Assembly (NCBI RefSeq): GCF_008085905.1
Contig: NZ_VSFF01000014.1
Span: 248,001 to 312,000, forward strand
Source of the DNA: Actinomadura syzygii
GTDB taxonomy: Bacteria > Actinomycetota > Actinomycetes > Streptosporangiales > Streptosporangiaceae
Length of the DNA stretch: 64,000 nucleotides
Direction of reading: 5' to 3'
The notes under the pieces are model-generated. The model searched no databases. It worked only from the letters and a program-made list of their open reading frames with translations, and had not been told where the DNA came from. Shown here one piece after another: positions 52,185 to 60,350 of the stretch. How positions within the stretch are numbered: the stretch's first letter is position 1; each line of letters begins with the position of its first letter. Made by a program: the position numbers and the translations under genes.

Positions 52185-52385
52185 ATGACCCCCGAAAACG
52201 GTACAGAAACGACAGAAGCCGCCCATATGGATGAGGTGGACGTGAATCCCGCCGTCCACCGCGCGACCGAGCCCGACGAGGAACAGGTCCTCACCGAGCT
52301 GTACGGCGCCCCGGACGCCGACGGCGTCTTCCGCGGCGCGGGCGCCGACGAGGACGACGAGTCCGGCGCGGAGGACGCCGAATGA
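52185..52385 (+). CDS. small acidic protein co-encoded with CHAP hydrolase
   Basis: A 66-residue, very acidic protein beginning MTPENGTETTEAAHMDEV and ending DDESGAEDAE. No domain is recognised and most of it is probably disordered. A very strong ribosome-binding site (AGGAGGAG) lies three bases upstream. Its stop overlaps the next start (ATGA), so it is made in equal amount with the CHAP protein and could be its inhibitor or chaperone. That role is inference. Confidence 0.75.
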   Translation: MTPENGTETTEAAHMDEVDVNPAVHRATEPDEEQVLTELYGAPDADGVFRGAGADEDDESGAEDAE

Positions 52386-53173
52386 GCGCCGCCGGGATGA
52401 TCAAGGAGGCCCGCAAGTCGCTCGGCCTGTCCGGCCGCCCCAACAAGATCACAAAGGAGTACGCGGACAGGCACGGGTCCGAGTTCGCCTCGGCGTCCTG
52501 GTGCGACATGGCCATCACCTACTGGGCGCGGCACAGCGGCAACGCGACCGCCGTCCTGCTCGGCGGCGACCGCGCCTACACGGTCTGGCACGCCGAGGAC
52601 TTCAAGAAGGCCGGACGCTGGCACGCGGGCACGACGGCCGGCGTCAACAGGGCCAAGCCGGGCGACATCGTGTTCTTCGACTGGGGCGCGACCGACCGCA
52701 TCTCCGCGATCGACCACGTCGGCGTGGTCGAGAAGGTCCTCGGCGGCGGGCGGCTCCAGACGATCGAGGCCAACACCGACGACGCGGTCAAGCGGCGCGT
52801 CCGCGCGGCCGGGGTCATCGCGGGGTACGGGCGTCCGGCCTACGGACCGTCCGCGCCGCCGAAGCCGACGTTCTGGGACGTCCAGTCCACCGTCGCGCTG
52901 CGGCGCGTCCGGGTCCCGTGGGGGTCGCCGGTCCTGCGCGAGGGGTCCAGCGGGGGCCGCGTGAAATGGCTCCAGGACGCGCTCAACGGCCTCGGTTCCA
53001 GCCTGAACGTGGACGGCGAGTTCGGCCGCGACACCAAGGACACGGTCGTCGACTTCCAGAAGGACCACCGCGACGAGAACGGCGACAAGCTCTCGGCGGA
53101 CGGCGACTACGGCGACCACACGGCCCGCGCGCTGTTCCTCGCGCACGGAGGAGCACCCAAGGACGCCGTCTGA
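52382..53173 (+). CDS. CHAP-domain peptidoglycan hydrolase with peptidoglycan-binding domain, endolysin-like
   Basis: A 263-residue protein. The CHAP-type amidase/endopeptidase domain (about 1-150) has catalytic Cys41 (ASWCDMAITYW), His112 (AIDHVGVVE) and a third polar residue in IEANT (129-132). The C-terminal peptidoglycan-binding domain (about 185-255) contains GSSGGRVKWLQDALNGLG and DGEFGRDTKDTVVDFQKDH. No signal peptide or membrane helix is present, as in phage endolysins that need a holin to reach the wall; I see no holin or other phage gene here. It is coupled by ATGA to the small acidic gene. Confidence 0.87.
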   Translation: MSAAGMIKEARKSLGLSGRPNKITKEYADRHGSEFASASWCDMAITYWARHSGNATAVLLGGDRAYTVWHAEDFKKAGRWHAGTTAGVNRAKPGDIVFFDWGATDRISAIDHVGVVEKVLGGGRLQTIEANTDDAVKRRVRAAGVIAGYGRPAYGPSAPPKPTFWDVQSTVALRRVRVPWGSPVLREGSSGGRVKWLQDALNGLGSSLNVDGEFGRDTKDTVVDFQKDHRDENGDKLSADGDYGDHTARALFLAHGGAPKDAV

Positions 53174-53396
53174 CCTGGTGGTTCTCCGGCGCGTGCGGAA
53201 GCCTCCAGCACTTGGGCACACCTCGGTAAATAAGCGGGCCGAGGACTAGTACAGAATTCAACCCCGGCATAGGTTCGTATGGTCGCCTTCCGTGGAGGTG
53301 GCCTCGATGACTTGGCCGGACCAGCGTGCCCCTCCCCAGGGGCGTCTCTCCGTGAAACGGACTCTGTCCACCCCGAGACGTCCCTGGGAGAAACGC

Positions 53397-53888
53397 ATGC
53401 CACGTATCCGTGTCGAGGTCGACGGCGCGACGTACGAGGACGACGTCGAGCCTCGCCTCCTACTGGTCCACTATCTGCGTGAACGGCTGGGCAAGGTCGG
53501 TACCCCGGTCGGGTGCGACACCAGCAACTGCGGAGCCTGCACCGTCCTGCTGGACGGCGAGAGCGTGAAGAGCTGCTCCGTGCTCGCCGTCCAGGCCGAC
53601 GGCGCCGACGTCACCACCGTCGAGGGCCTCGGCGTCGGCGGGACCACGCACCCGATGCAGCGCGCCTTCCACGAGGAGCACGCGCTCCAGTGCGGCTACT
53701 GCACGCCCGGCATGATCATGGCATCGCTGGATCTGCTGCGGGAGAACCCCGACCCGTCCGACGACGAGGTCAGGGAGGGGCTCGAAGGCAACCTCTGCCG
53801 GTGCACCGGCTACCAGAACATCGTCAAGGCCGTCCGGCGCGCCGCCAAAGATATGCGCGAACCGGCCGAGCGGGAGGTGACGCCGTGA
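53397..53888 (+). CDS. molybdenum hydroxylase [2Fe-2S] small subunit (CoxS-like)
   Basis: A 163-residue ferredoxin-type subunit that passes electrons from the molybdenum centre to FAD. It binds two [2Fe-2S] clusters: the plant-type set in GCDTSNCGACTVLLDGESVKSC, and the C-terminal set in CGYCTPGMIMASLDLL and NLCRCTGYQNIVKAVR. ATG 53397 has GGGAG upstream and matches the family N-terminus (MPRIRVEVDGATYEDDVEPR). An in-frame ATG at 53307 also has GGAGGTG and would add 30 residues. First gene of the operon; its stop overlaps the large subunit's GTG. Confidence 0.95.
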   Translation: MPRIRVEVDGATYEDDVEPRLLLVHYLRERLGKVGTPVGCDTSNCGACTVLLDGESVKSCSVLAVQADGADVTTVEGLGVGGTTHPMQRAFHEEHALQCGYCTPGMIMASLDLLRENPDPSDDEVREGLEGNLCRCTGYQNIVKAVRRAAKDMREPAEREVTP

Positions 53889-56296
53889 CGGTTCAGGAAG
53901 GCAGGGCGGAGGTCGGGTCTCCGCGCAAACGGTCGGAGGACGCCCGGCTCATCACCGGCCAGACGCGCTGGACCGACAACCTCGCCCCGGCCGGGACGCT
54001 GCACGTGGCGTTCCTGCGCAGCCCGTTCGCGCACGCGCGGATCACCCGCGTGGACACGTCGGAGGCGGCGCGGAGCCCCGGCGTCGTCGCGGTGTTCAGC
54101 GGCGCGGACTTCGCCGACGAGCAGGGCTCGCTGCCCTGCGCGTGGGTCGTGACCGAGGACATGAAGCACCCGGACCACCCGCCGATGGCGGTGCGCGAGG
54201 TCCGGTACGTCGGGGAGCCGGTGGCGTGCGTGGTGGCGCGCGACAAGTACGCGGCCGCCGACGCCCTGGAGGAGATCGACGTCGACTACGAGCCGCTGCC
54301 GCCGGTCGTCGACATGAACGAGGCCGTCGCGGACGGGGCCGACCTCGTCCACGAGGAACTCGGGACCAACAAGTCCTACACGTGGGTGTTCGAGAACGGC
54401 GACATCGACGCCGCGCTCAGGGACGCACCCGTCGTCATCGAACGCGAGTACGTCCAGCAGCGGCTGATCCCGTCCGCGATGGAGCCCCGGTCGGTGCTGT
54501 GCGTGCCGGAGGCCGACGACTTCACGCTGTACTCCGCCACGCAGATCCCGCACATTCTGCGGTTGATGCTGGCGACCGTCACCGGAATCGCCGAGCACCG
54601 TATCCGGGTCGTCGCACCGGACGTCGGCGGCGGGTTCGGCTCCAAGCTCCAGGTGTACGGGGAGGAAGTCCTCGCCCTTCTGCTGGCGCGGCGGCTGGGA
54701 CGTCCCGTCAAGTGGACGGAGTCGCGCAGCGAAGGCAACATGACCGTCCACCACGGGCGCGACCAGATACAGCGGCTCACGCTCGCCGCGGAGCGCGATG
54801 GACGAATCCGCGGATTCAAGGTGGATCTGCTGGCCGACATGGGCGCGTATCTGATGCTCGTCACGCCGGGCATCCCGCTGCTGGGCGCGTTCATGTTCAA
54901 CGGCATCTACAAGATGGATGCCTACTCGTTCACCTGTACGGGCGTCTTCACCACGAAGACACCGACCGACGCCTACCGGGGTGCGGGCCGTCCAGAGGCG
55001 ACCTACGCCGTCGAGCGCATCATGGACGAACTGGCCGCCGAACTGGACCTCGACCCCATCGAGGTACGGCGGCGCAACTGGATCGCGCACGAGGAGTTCC
55101 CGTACGACACCATCGCGGGGCTCACCTACGACTCGGGCAATTACGAGGCGGCGACGGACAAGGCGCTGGAACTCTTCCAGTACGACAAGCTCCGCGCGGA
55201 GCAGGCCGAGCGTCGTGAGAGGAACGACCCGGTTCAGCTCGGAATCGGGGTTTCGACGTTCACGGAGATGTGCGGGCTGGCCCCTTCCCGTGTTCTCGGT
55301 TCGCTGTCGTACGGGGCGGGCGGCTGGGAGCACGCTTCGGTGCGCGTACTGCCGTCCGGCAAGGTCGAGGTGGTGACGGGTTCGTCCGCGCATGGGCAGG
55401 GCCACGAGACGGCCTGGGCGCAGATCACCGCGGACAGGCTCGGCGTCCCGTTCGAGGACGTGCGCGTCCTGCACGGCGACACCGCCATCTCCCCGAGGGG
55501 AATGGACACCTACGGGTCGCGTTCGCTCACGGTCGGCGGGGTCGCGCTGTACGCGGCGTGCGAGAAGGTCGTCGACAAGGCGCGCAAGGTGGCGGCGCAC
55601 CTGCTGGAGGCCGCCGAACAGGACCTTGAGTTCTCCGACGGACGATTCAGCGTGCGCGGCGTCCAGCAGGAGGGCAAGACGATCCAGGAAGTCGTGCTCG
55701 CCGCATGGGCGGCGCACGATCTGCCGGAGGGAATGGAGCCCTCGCTCGACTCCGACGCCACATTCGACCCGGACAACTTCTCCTTCCCACACGGCACGCA
55801 CCTGTGCGCCACCGAGGTCGACACCGAGACGGGGATGGTGAAAATCCGCAAGTACGTGGCCGTGGACGATGTGGGGAAGGTCGTCAATCCGCTCATCGTC
55901 GAGGGGCAGGTGCACGGCGGCCTGGCGCAGGGCATCGCGCAGGCCCTCTTCGAGGAGGCCGTGTACGACGAGGAGGGGAACTTGACCACGACCACCATGG
56001 CGGACTACCTCGTCCCGTCCGCCGCGGACCTTCCGGAGTTCACCACCGACCGGACGGAGACGGCCGCGACGTCCAACCCGTTGGGCGTGAAGGGCGTCGG
56101 CGAGGCGGGCACGATCGCGTCCACCCCGGCGGTCGTCAACGCGGTCGTGGACGCGCTGCGCCCCTTCGGCGTGAAGGACGTGCCGATGCCGTGCTCGCCC
56201 GAGCGCGTCTGGCGCGCCATCCGCGACGAACGGAAACCGGAGACCGCGGAACCCGGCGCGGGCGGCGGCCTCGGATCGGCCGGAGGTGCCCAGTGA
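53885..56296 (+). CDS. molybdenum hydroxylase large subunit, form II CO-dehydrogenase type (CoxL-like)
   Basis: An 803-residue molybdopterin-cytosine-dinucleotide subunit of the xanthine oxidase family. The segment at 363-369 reads AYRGAGR, the form II motif; true aerobic CO dehydrogenases (form I) have AYxCSFR with the Cu-ligand cysteine. It is therefore probably not a CO oxidiser, and its substrate (aldehyde, purine or other heterocycle) is open. VAPDVGGGFGSKLQVYGEE and SAHGQGHETAWAQI contact the cofactor; GVKGVGEAGTI holds the catalytic Glu. The GTG start overlaps the previous stop (GTGA) with GGGAGGTG upstream. Confidence 0.95.
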   Translation: MTVQEGRAEVGSPRKRSEDARLITGQTRWTDNLAPAGTLHVAFLRSPFAHARITRVDTSEAARSPGVVAVFSGADFADEQGSLPCAWVVTEDMKHPDHPPMAVREVRYVGEPVACVVARDKYAAADALEEIDVDYEPLPPVVDMNEAVADGADLVHEELGTNKSYTWVFENGDIDAALRDAPVVIEREYVQQRLIPSAMEPRSVLCVPEADDFTLYSATQIPHILRLMLATVTGIAEHRIRVVAPDVGGGFGSKLQVYGEEVLALLLARRLGRPVKWTESRSEGNMTVHHGRDQIQRLTLAAERDGRIRGFKVDLLADMGAYLMLVTPGIPLLGAFMFNGIYKMDAYSFTCTGVFTTKTPTDAYRGAGRPEATYAVERIMDELAAELDLDPIEVRRRNWIAHEEFPYDTIAGLTYDSGNYEAATDKALELFQYDKLRAEQAERRERNDPVQLGIGVSTFTEMCGLAPSRVLGSLSYGAGGWEHASVRVLPSGKVEVVTGSSAHGQGHETAWAQITADRLGVPFEDVRVLHGDTAISPRGMDTYGSRSLTVGGVALYAACEKVVDKARKVAAHLLEAAEQDLEFSDGRFSVRGVQQEGKTIQEVVLAAWAAHDLPEGMEPSLDSDATFDPDNFSFPHGTHLCATEVDTETGMVKIRKYVAVDDVGKVVNPLIVEGQVHGGLAQGIAQALFEEAVYDEEGNLTTTTMADYLVPSAADLPEFTTDRTETAATSNPLGVKGVGEAGTIASTPAVVNAVVDALRPFGVKDVPMPCSPERVWRAIRDERKPETAEPGAGGGLGSAGGAQ

Positions 56297-57150
56297 TCCC
56301 CGCCGCGTTCGACTACGCGCGCCCCCGCTCGGTGGACGAGGCCGTCCGGGCGCTGGCCGACGCGGGTGAGGACGCGAAGGTCCTCGCCGGGGGTCAGAGC
56401 CTGATGCCGCTGCTGCGGCTGCGGCTCGCGATCCCGGACGCGCTGATCGACCTCGGCCGGATCGCGGCGCTCCGGGAGATCCGCGACGACGGCGACGCCG
56501 TGGTCATCGGCTCGATGGCCACCCACCACCAGGTGATCCGCGACCCGCTCGTCCGCGCGCACCTGCCGCTGATCGCGCGGACGACGGAGACCGTCGCGGA
56601 CCCGGCCGTCCGGCACCGCGGGACGTTCGGCGGGTCGCTGGCGCACGCCGACCCGGCGGGCGACCTCCCGGCCGTCGCGCTGGCGCTGGACGCGGTGCTC
56701 CTCGTCCGGTCCCCGCGCGGCGAGCGGGAGATCCCGGCGGCGGAGTTCTTCGTCGACTGGATGACGTCCGCGCTGGAGCCGGACGAGCTGCTCGTCGGCG
56801 TCCGGGTGCCGAAGCTCGGGCCCGGCTGGGGCGTCCACTACGAGAAGTTCCACCGGACGGCGCAGGCGTGGGCGATCGTCGGCGTCGCGTGCGCGGTGCG
56901 CCGCGACGGGGACTCGGTCGCGGAGGCCCGCGTCGCGCTCACCAACATGGGCCCGGCGCCCGTCCGGGCCGGCGCGGTGGAGGACGCCGTCCGCGGCCGT
57001 CCGATTTCGGACGATTCATTCCGGTCCGCGGGCGGGCACGCCGCCGACGGCACGGAACCGCCGTCTGACCTGCACGGATCGTCCGAATACCGGTCGCATC
57101 TCGCGACGGTGTTGACCGCGCGGGCGCTCGCGGCCGCCGCCGCGGCCTGA
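56293..57150 (+). CDS. molybdenum hydroxylase FAD-binding medium subunit (CoxM-like)
   Basis: A 285-residue flavoprotein subunit. The FAD-binding motifs are VLAGGQSLMPLLRLRLA and RHRGTFGGSLAHADPAGDLPAVALALDA. A C-terminal CO-dehydrogenase flavoprotein domain follows (WGVHYEKFHRTAQAWAIVGVACAV). The GTG start overlaps the large-subunit stop (GTGA) with GGAGGTG upstream. The order here is S-L-M, whereas the classical cox order is M-S-L. Confidence 0.94.
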   Translation: MIPAAFDYARPRSVDEAVRALADAGEDAKVLAGGQSLMPLLRLRLAIPDALIDLGRIAALREIRDDGDAVVIGSMATHHQVIRDPLVRAHLPLIARTTETVADPAVRHRGTFGGSLAHADPAGDLPAVALALDAVLLVRSPRGEREIPAAEFFVDWMTSALEPDELLVGVRVPKLGPGWGVHYEKFHRTAQAWAIVGVACAVRRDGDSVAEARVALTNMGPAPVRAGAVEDAVRGRPISDDSFRSAGGHAADGTEPPSDLHGSSEYRSHLATVLTARALAAAAAA

Positions 57151-57268
57151 TTGCACGTCGTGTGGCCGGGTACCCGTTCGGGTGCCCGGCCCCCGACTGG
57201 CGGGCTGCCCGGCCACCGCCGTAAGGTCGCGTGACGGGCAAGTTCTCCGGACGATAAGGACAACGATC

Positions 57269-58297
57269 ATGGAGCTCGACCACGATTTCACCGTCCCCGT
57301 ACCGGTGGAGCGTGCCTGGTCGGTGCTGCTCGACGTGGAGCGGGTCGCGACGTGCATGCCGGGCGCGACGCTCGACTCCGTCGAGGGCGAGGAGTACCAG
57401 GGCCGGATGAAGGTGAAGGTCGGCGCGATGACCATCACCTACCGCGGCACGGCGCGGATCGTGTCGGCGGACGAGTCGGCCCGGACGGTGACGCTGGAGG
57501 CGTCCGCGAAGGAGGCCCGCGGCTCGGGGACGGCGGCGGCGACCGTCCAGGCGAAGCTGCACGAGGAGAAGGACGGCACGACCCGCGTGACCGTCCACAC
57601 GAAGCTGAACGTGACGGGACGGCCCGCGCAGTTCGGCCGCAACATCCTGTCCGAGGTCGGCTCCAAGGTCATCGCCCGGTTCGCGAAGGCGCTGGCGGAG
57701 GAGTTGGAGTCGCCCGACAAGCCGGAGCCCAAGGCCAAGCCGAAGACCGCGACCAAGGCCGAGCCCAAGACCGAATCCAAGAAGGCCGAGCCCAAGAAGG
57801 CCGAGCCCAAGAAGGCCGAGCCCAAGGCGAAGCCCGCGCCCGAGGCCGCCGCCCCGCCCGAGGCCGCCGCCCCGCCCGAGACCCCCGCCCCGGTCGAGGA
57901 GGCACCGGCCGAGAAGGCTTCGGCCAAGAAGGCACCGGCGGACAAGGCCCCTGCCGAGGAGAAGACCCCCGCCGACAAGGACGAGGGCGTGAACGCGGCG
58001 AAGCCCGCGGACAAGCCCGGCCCGGCCACCTCGGAGACCCTGGCCCCCGTCTCCGACATCACGCCGCCGGAGCACGAGTCCGAGCCCGAATCCGAGCCCG
58101 AATCCGAGCCGGTGGAGCGGAAGCGGGAGCGTCCGCTGCGCGTCGCCCGCGACGACGACGCGATCGACCTGCTGGAGGTCGCGGGCCCCTCGGTCGCGAA
58201 GCGGGCGGTGCCCGCGGTCGGCGGGGTCGTCGCGGTGCTGCTGGCCGTCCGGTTCCTGGCGCGCAGGCGGCGCGCCGGTCGGCGCCGCTGGCGCTGA
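57269..58297 (+). CDS. CoxG-like SRPBCC protein with long linker and C-terminal membrane anchor
   Basis: A 342-residue protein. Residues 1-150 are a CoxG/SRPBCC domain (MELDHDFTVPVPVERAWSVLLDVERVATCMPGA in pieces, GRMKVKVGAMTITYRGTARI, GRPAQFGRNILSEVGSKVIARF). A Lys/Pro/Glu/Ala linker of about 160 residues contains exact KKAEP repeats. A hydrophobic helix (about 312-330, VPAVGGVVAVLLAVRFLA) then ends in RRRRAGRRRWR. CoxG proteins are thought to tether molybdenum hydroxylases to the membrane and link them to quinones; the tail anchor fits. ATG 57269 follows AAGGA at nine bases, 118 bases after the medium subunit. Confidence 0.9.
   Translation: MELDHDFTVPVPVERAWSVLLDVERVATCMPGATLDSVEGEEYQGRMKVKVGAMTITYRGTARIVSADESARTVTLEASAKEARGSGTAAATVQAKLHEEKDGTTRVTVHTKLNVTGRPAQFGRNILSEVGSKVIARFAKALAEELESPDKPEPKAKPKTATKAEPKTESKKAEPKKAEPKKAEPKAKPAPEAAAPPEAAAPPETPAPVEEAPAEKASAKKAPADKAPAEEKTPADKDEGVNAAKPADKPGPATSETLAPVSDITPPEHESEPESEPESEPVERKRERPLRVARDDDAIDLLEVAGPSVAKRAVPAVGGVVAVLLAVRFLARRRRAGRRRWR
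57776..57832 (+). repeat. in-frame tandem repeats in the CoxG-like linker
   Basis: Three near-identical 15-base units (AAGAAGGCCGAGCCC) encode KKAEP KKAEP KKAEP. A second short set encodes EAAAPPEAAAPPE just downstream, and a third (GAGCCCGAATCC) encodes SEPESEPESEP near 58078-58110. Such tracts expand and contract by slippage and can lengthen or shorten the tether. Confidence 0.75.
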
Positions 58298-58376
58298 CGC
58301 CCGGCCGAAGAGAGCGGAAAGCGCGGGTCAACGATCCGCCGCCGGACGGCGGCGTCGGTGGCCCGCGCCGCCGCGC

Positions 58377-59096
58377 ATGCCGTCGGCTTGTCCTGTGGAC
58401 ACCATCGAGCTCCGCCGGATCGCGCGGATCGAGGACGGCAACTGGTGGTTCCGGACGCGCCGCGAGGCGCTGTCCGCGGAGCTGCTGCGGTTCAGCATGC
58501 CGGGGACGGCCGTCGACATCGGCGCGGCGGCCGGGACGTCCTGCCGGGTCCTGGCCGAGCACGGCTGGCACGCCACGGCGATCGACCTGAGCCCGGCGGC
58601 CGTCGAGCTGGCCCGCGCGCACGGCGTGGACGCGTACGAGGGCGACGCCTGCTACCTGCCGCTCCCGTCGTCGGGCTACGACCTGGCGCTAGCGCTGGAC
58701 GTCCTGGAGCACGTCGAGGACGACGAGCGCGCCGCCGCCGAGATCGCCCGCGTGCTGTGCCCCGGCGGGACGGCGCTCGTGTCCGTCGCGTGCGACATGG
58801 CGCTGTGGTCGGCACAGGACGTGGCGCTCGGCCGCGTCCGCCGGTACTCGCGCCGCGCGCTGGTCGACCTGATCGAGGGCGCCGGGCTGGTCGTGGAGCG
58901 GGTGTGGAGCCGAGGGGTGCTGCTGCGTCCCGTCCTACGTCTCCGCAGGCACCGCACGGCGCGGCAGGAGGACCTGGCGCCGCTGCATCCCCTGGTCAAC
59001 GAGGTGCTACGGCTGTCGGCCGTGCTGGAACGATGCCCACCGGTTTGCGGCTGGCCCGGAACACGCCTGTTCGCACGCGCCCGCCGCCCAGGCTGA
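58377..59096 (+). CDS. class I SAM-dependent methyltransferase
   Basis: A 239-residue methyltransferase. Motif I is VDIGAAAGTSCRVLAE, the acidic residue after strand 2 is in ATAIDLSPAAVELARAHG, and motif post-I/IV is YDLALALDVLEHVEDDERAAAEIARVLCPGG. It resembles methyltransferases acting on quinones or lipid-linked sugars; the substrate is unknown. No ribosome-binding site is obvious before ATG 58377. It follows the CoxG-like gene by 79 bases on the same strand and might be co-transcribed. Confidence 0.9.
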   Translation: MPSACPVDTIELRRIARIEDGNWWFRTRREALSAELLRFSMPGTAVDIGAAAGTSCRVLAEHGWHATAIDLSPAAVELARAHGVDAYEGDACYLPLPSSGYDLALALDVLEHVEDDERAAAEIARVLCPGGTALVSVACDMALWSAQDVALGRVRRYSRRALVDLIEGAGLVVERVWSRGVLLRPVLRLRRHRTARQEDLAPLHPLVNEVLRLSAVLERCPPVCGWPGTRLFARARRPG

Positions 59097-59101
59097 GCGA
59101 C

Positions 59102-60307
59102 TCAGACGGTGTCGTCCGGCCAGTCCTGCGGCTCGGCGACCCACCCCGCGAGCAGGACGAGCCCGCTCGGACGGTGCCGGGCGAAGAACCCGAACGGCCG
59201 GTCGAAACGCACGTCCAGCACCCGCGCCTCCGCCATCGGAAAGCCCATCAACGCCACGGACATCGCCGTGACGGCGGCGGCCCGGAACCCCTCGGCGCTG
59301 AACGTGGCGTTGACGTCCTGGACGGCCTGCGCGACCGCCAGCGGCGCCGAGCTGATCCCAGGGAGGTGGCCGCGCGGATCCGCAGTGGAAACAGTGGCCA
59401 GCCCGAACAACCCAGCACGGGCGAGCATGTCGTGCGAGGCGGCGACGTCGAAGCGCGCAGCGGTGACGTTCAGCCTGGTACCGGGCTCGAACGCCGCGAT
59501 CGTCCGAACGCGCACACCGGGCGCGGCCTTCTCCAACAGCTCAGCGCCCTGGCTCAGCTCGTGCCGCCCGTCCGCGGCGGCCAAGGCGTGGGCGACGACC
59601 TCGCCCGCCGGACGTCCCGGCTCGCCCAGGCAGAGGATCACGTCGACATCGTCCTCGCCGGTCACGGTCAGGAGCGTGACCGGGCCCGCCGGGGTGGCCT
59701 CGGCCAGGGCGAGGCGGTCGACCTCCGGCGTGTTGACGAACAGGCCCGCCGCCGGACGGTCGCGTCCCGCCCACGGGCCGCCCTCCGGGACGAGCGGCGC
59801 GTCCTCGAACGGCTCCCGCCAGCGCGTGGCGATGCTCAGCGCGGTGGCGAGGACGAGCCCGGTGTCATCCCGCACCTCGACCGGCATTCCGGTCAACCGC
59901 CCATCGGTGTTCCGCGTGACCCATTCGTCCAGCTGGGCTTGGTCGGCGGCCGGGTCACCGGTCAACTCGCCGCGCGCCTCAGCCGGGACGGCGTCGCGCC
60001 ACCACTGCTCGACGGGCAGGTCGGCCAGCGTCCACACGCCGAGCGCGGCGGTCGTGGCCGTGCCACCCGCAAGCAGGGCCAAGAGGTCGCGTGCATGCCG
60101 CTCCGCTCCGCTGGCGTCGACCCCGACGGCCTGCTGGAGTTCGCCGCGCCCGGGCTCGCGCGCGGCGGCGGCGAGGAACGCGAGCAGCGGCCACGCCCCC
60201 GCCCCGGACAGCACGGTCGTCGTTCCGTCGCAGGCGTCCCGCGCCCAGCGGGCGGTCAGGTCGTTGGACGCACGGACGAGATCACCTGTCGCGGTTCCGG
60301 AAGCCAT
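59102..60307 (-). CDS. serpin-family protein, cytoplasmic
   Basis: A 401-residue serpin. The N-terminal part has NDLTARWARDACDGTTTVLSGAGAWPLLAFLAAAA, and the C-terminal third has the breach/shutter and reactive-loop region: LPGISSAPLAVAQAVQDVNATFSAEGFRAAAVTAMSV, then RVLDVRFDRPFGFFARH. The hinge EGFRAAAVTA retains the small residues that allow loop insertion, so it may be inhibitory. No signal peptide is present. Target protease unknown; bacterial serpins often act on endogenous or host serine proteases. ATG 60307 has AGGAG very close upstream; the frame opens at 60337. It stands alone between two operons. Confidence 0.85.
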   Translation of the reverse strand: MASGTATGDLVRASNDLTARWARDACDGTTTVLSGAGAWPLLAFLAAAAREPGRGELQQAVGVDASGAERHARDLLALLAGGTATTAALGVWTLADLPVEQWWRDAVPAEARGELTGDPAADQAQLDEWVTRNTDGRLTGMPVEVRDDTGLVLATALSIATRWREPFEDAPLVPEGGPWAGRDRPAAGLFVNTPEVDRLALAEATPAGPVTLLTVTGEDDVDVILCLGEPGRPAGEVVAHALAAADGRHELSQGAELLEKAAPGVRVRTIAAFEPGTRLNVTAARFDVAASHDMLARAGLFGLATVSTADPRGHLPGISSAPLAVAQAVQDVNATFSAEGFRAAAVTAMSVALMGFPMAEARVLDVRFDRPFGFFARHRPSGLVLLAGWVAEPQDWPDDTV

Positions 60308-60350
60308 TCTCCTGATGGTTGGGGAACGTCCCGGCACGTGTCAAAGCGGG

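Noticed and set aside
52185..53173. Prophage remnant
   Set aside because: Only the CHAP pair looks phage-like; there is no holin, structural gene, integrase, attachment site or change in base composition.
53885..56296. Calling the large subunit a true CO dehydrogenase
   Set aside because: The cysteine of the Cu-binding AYxCSFR motif is absent; the sequence is AYRGAGR, so only the form II family name is safe.
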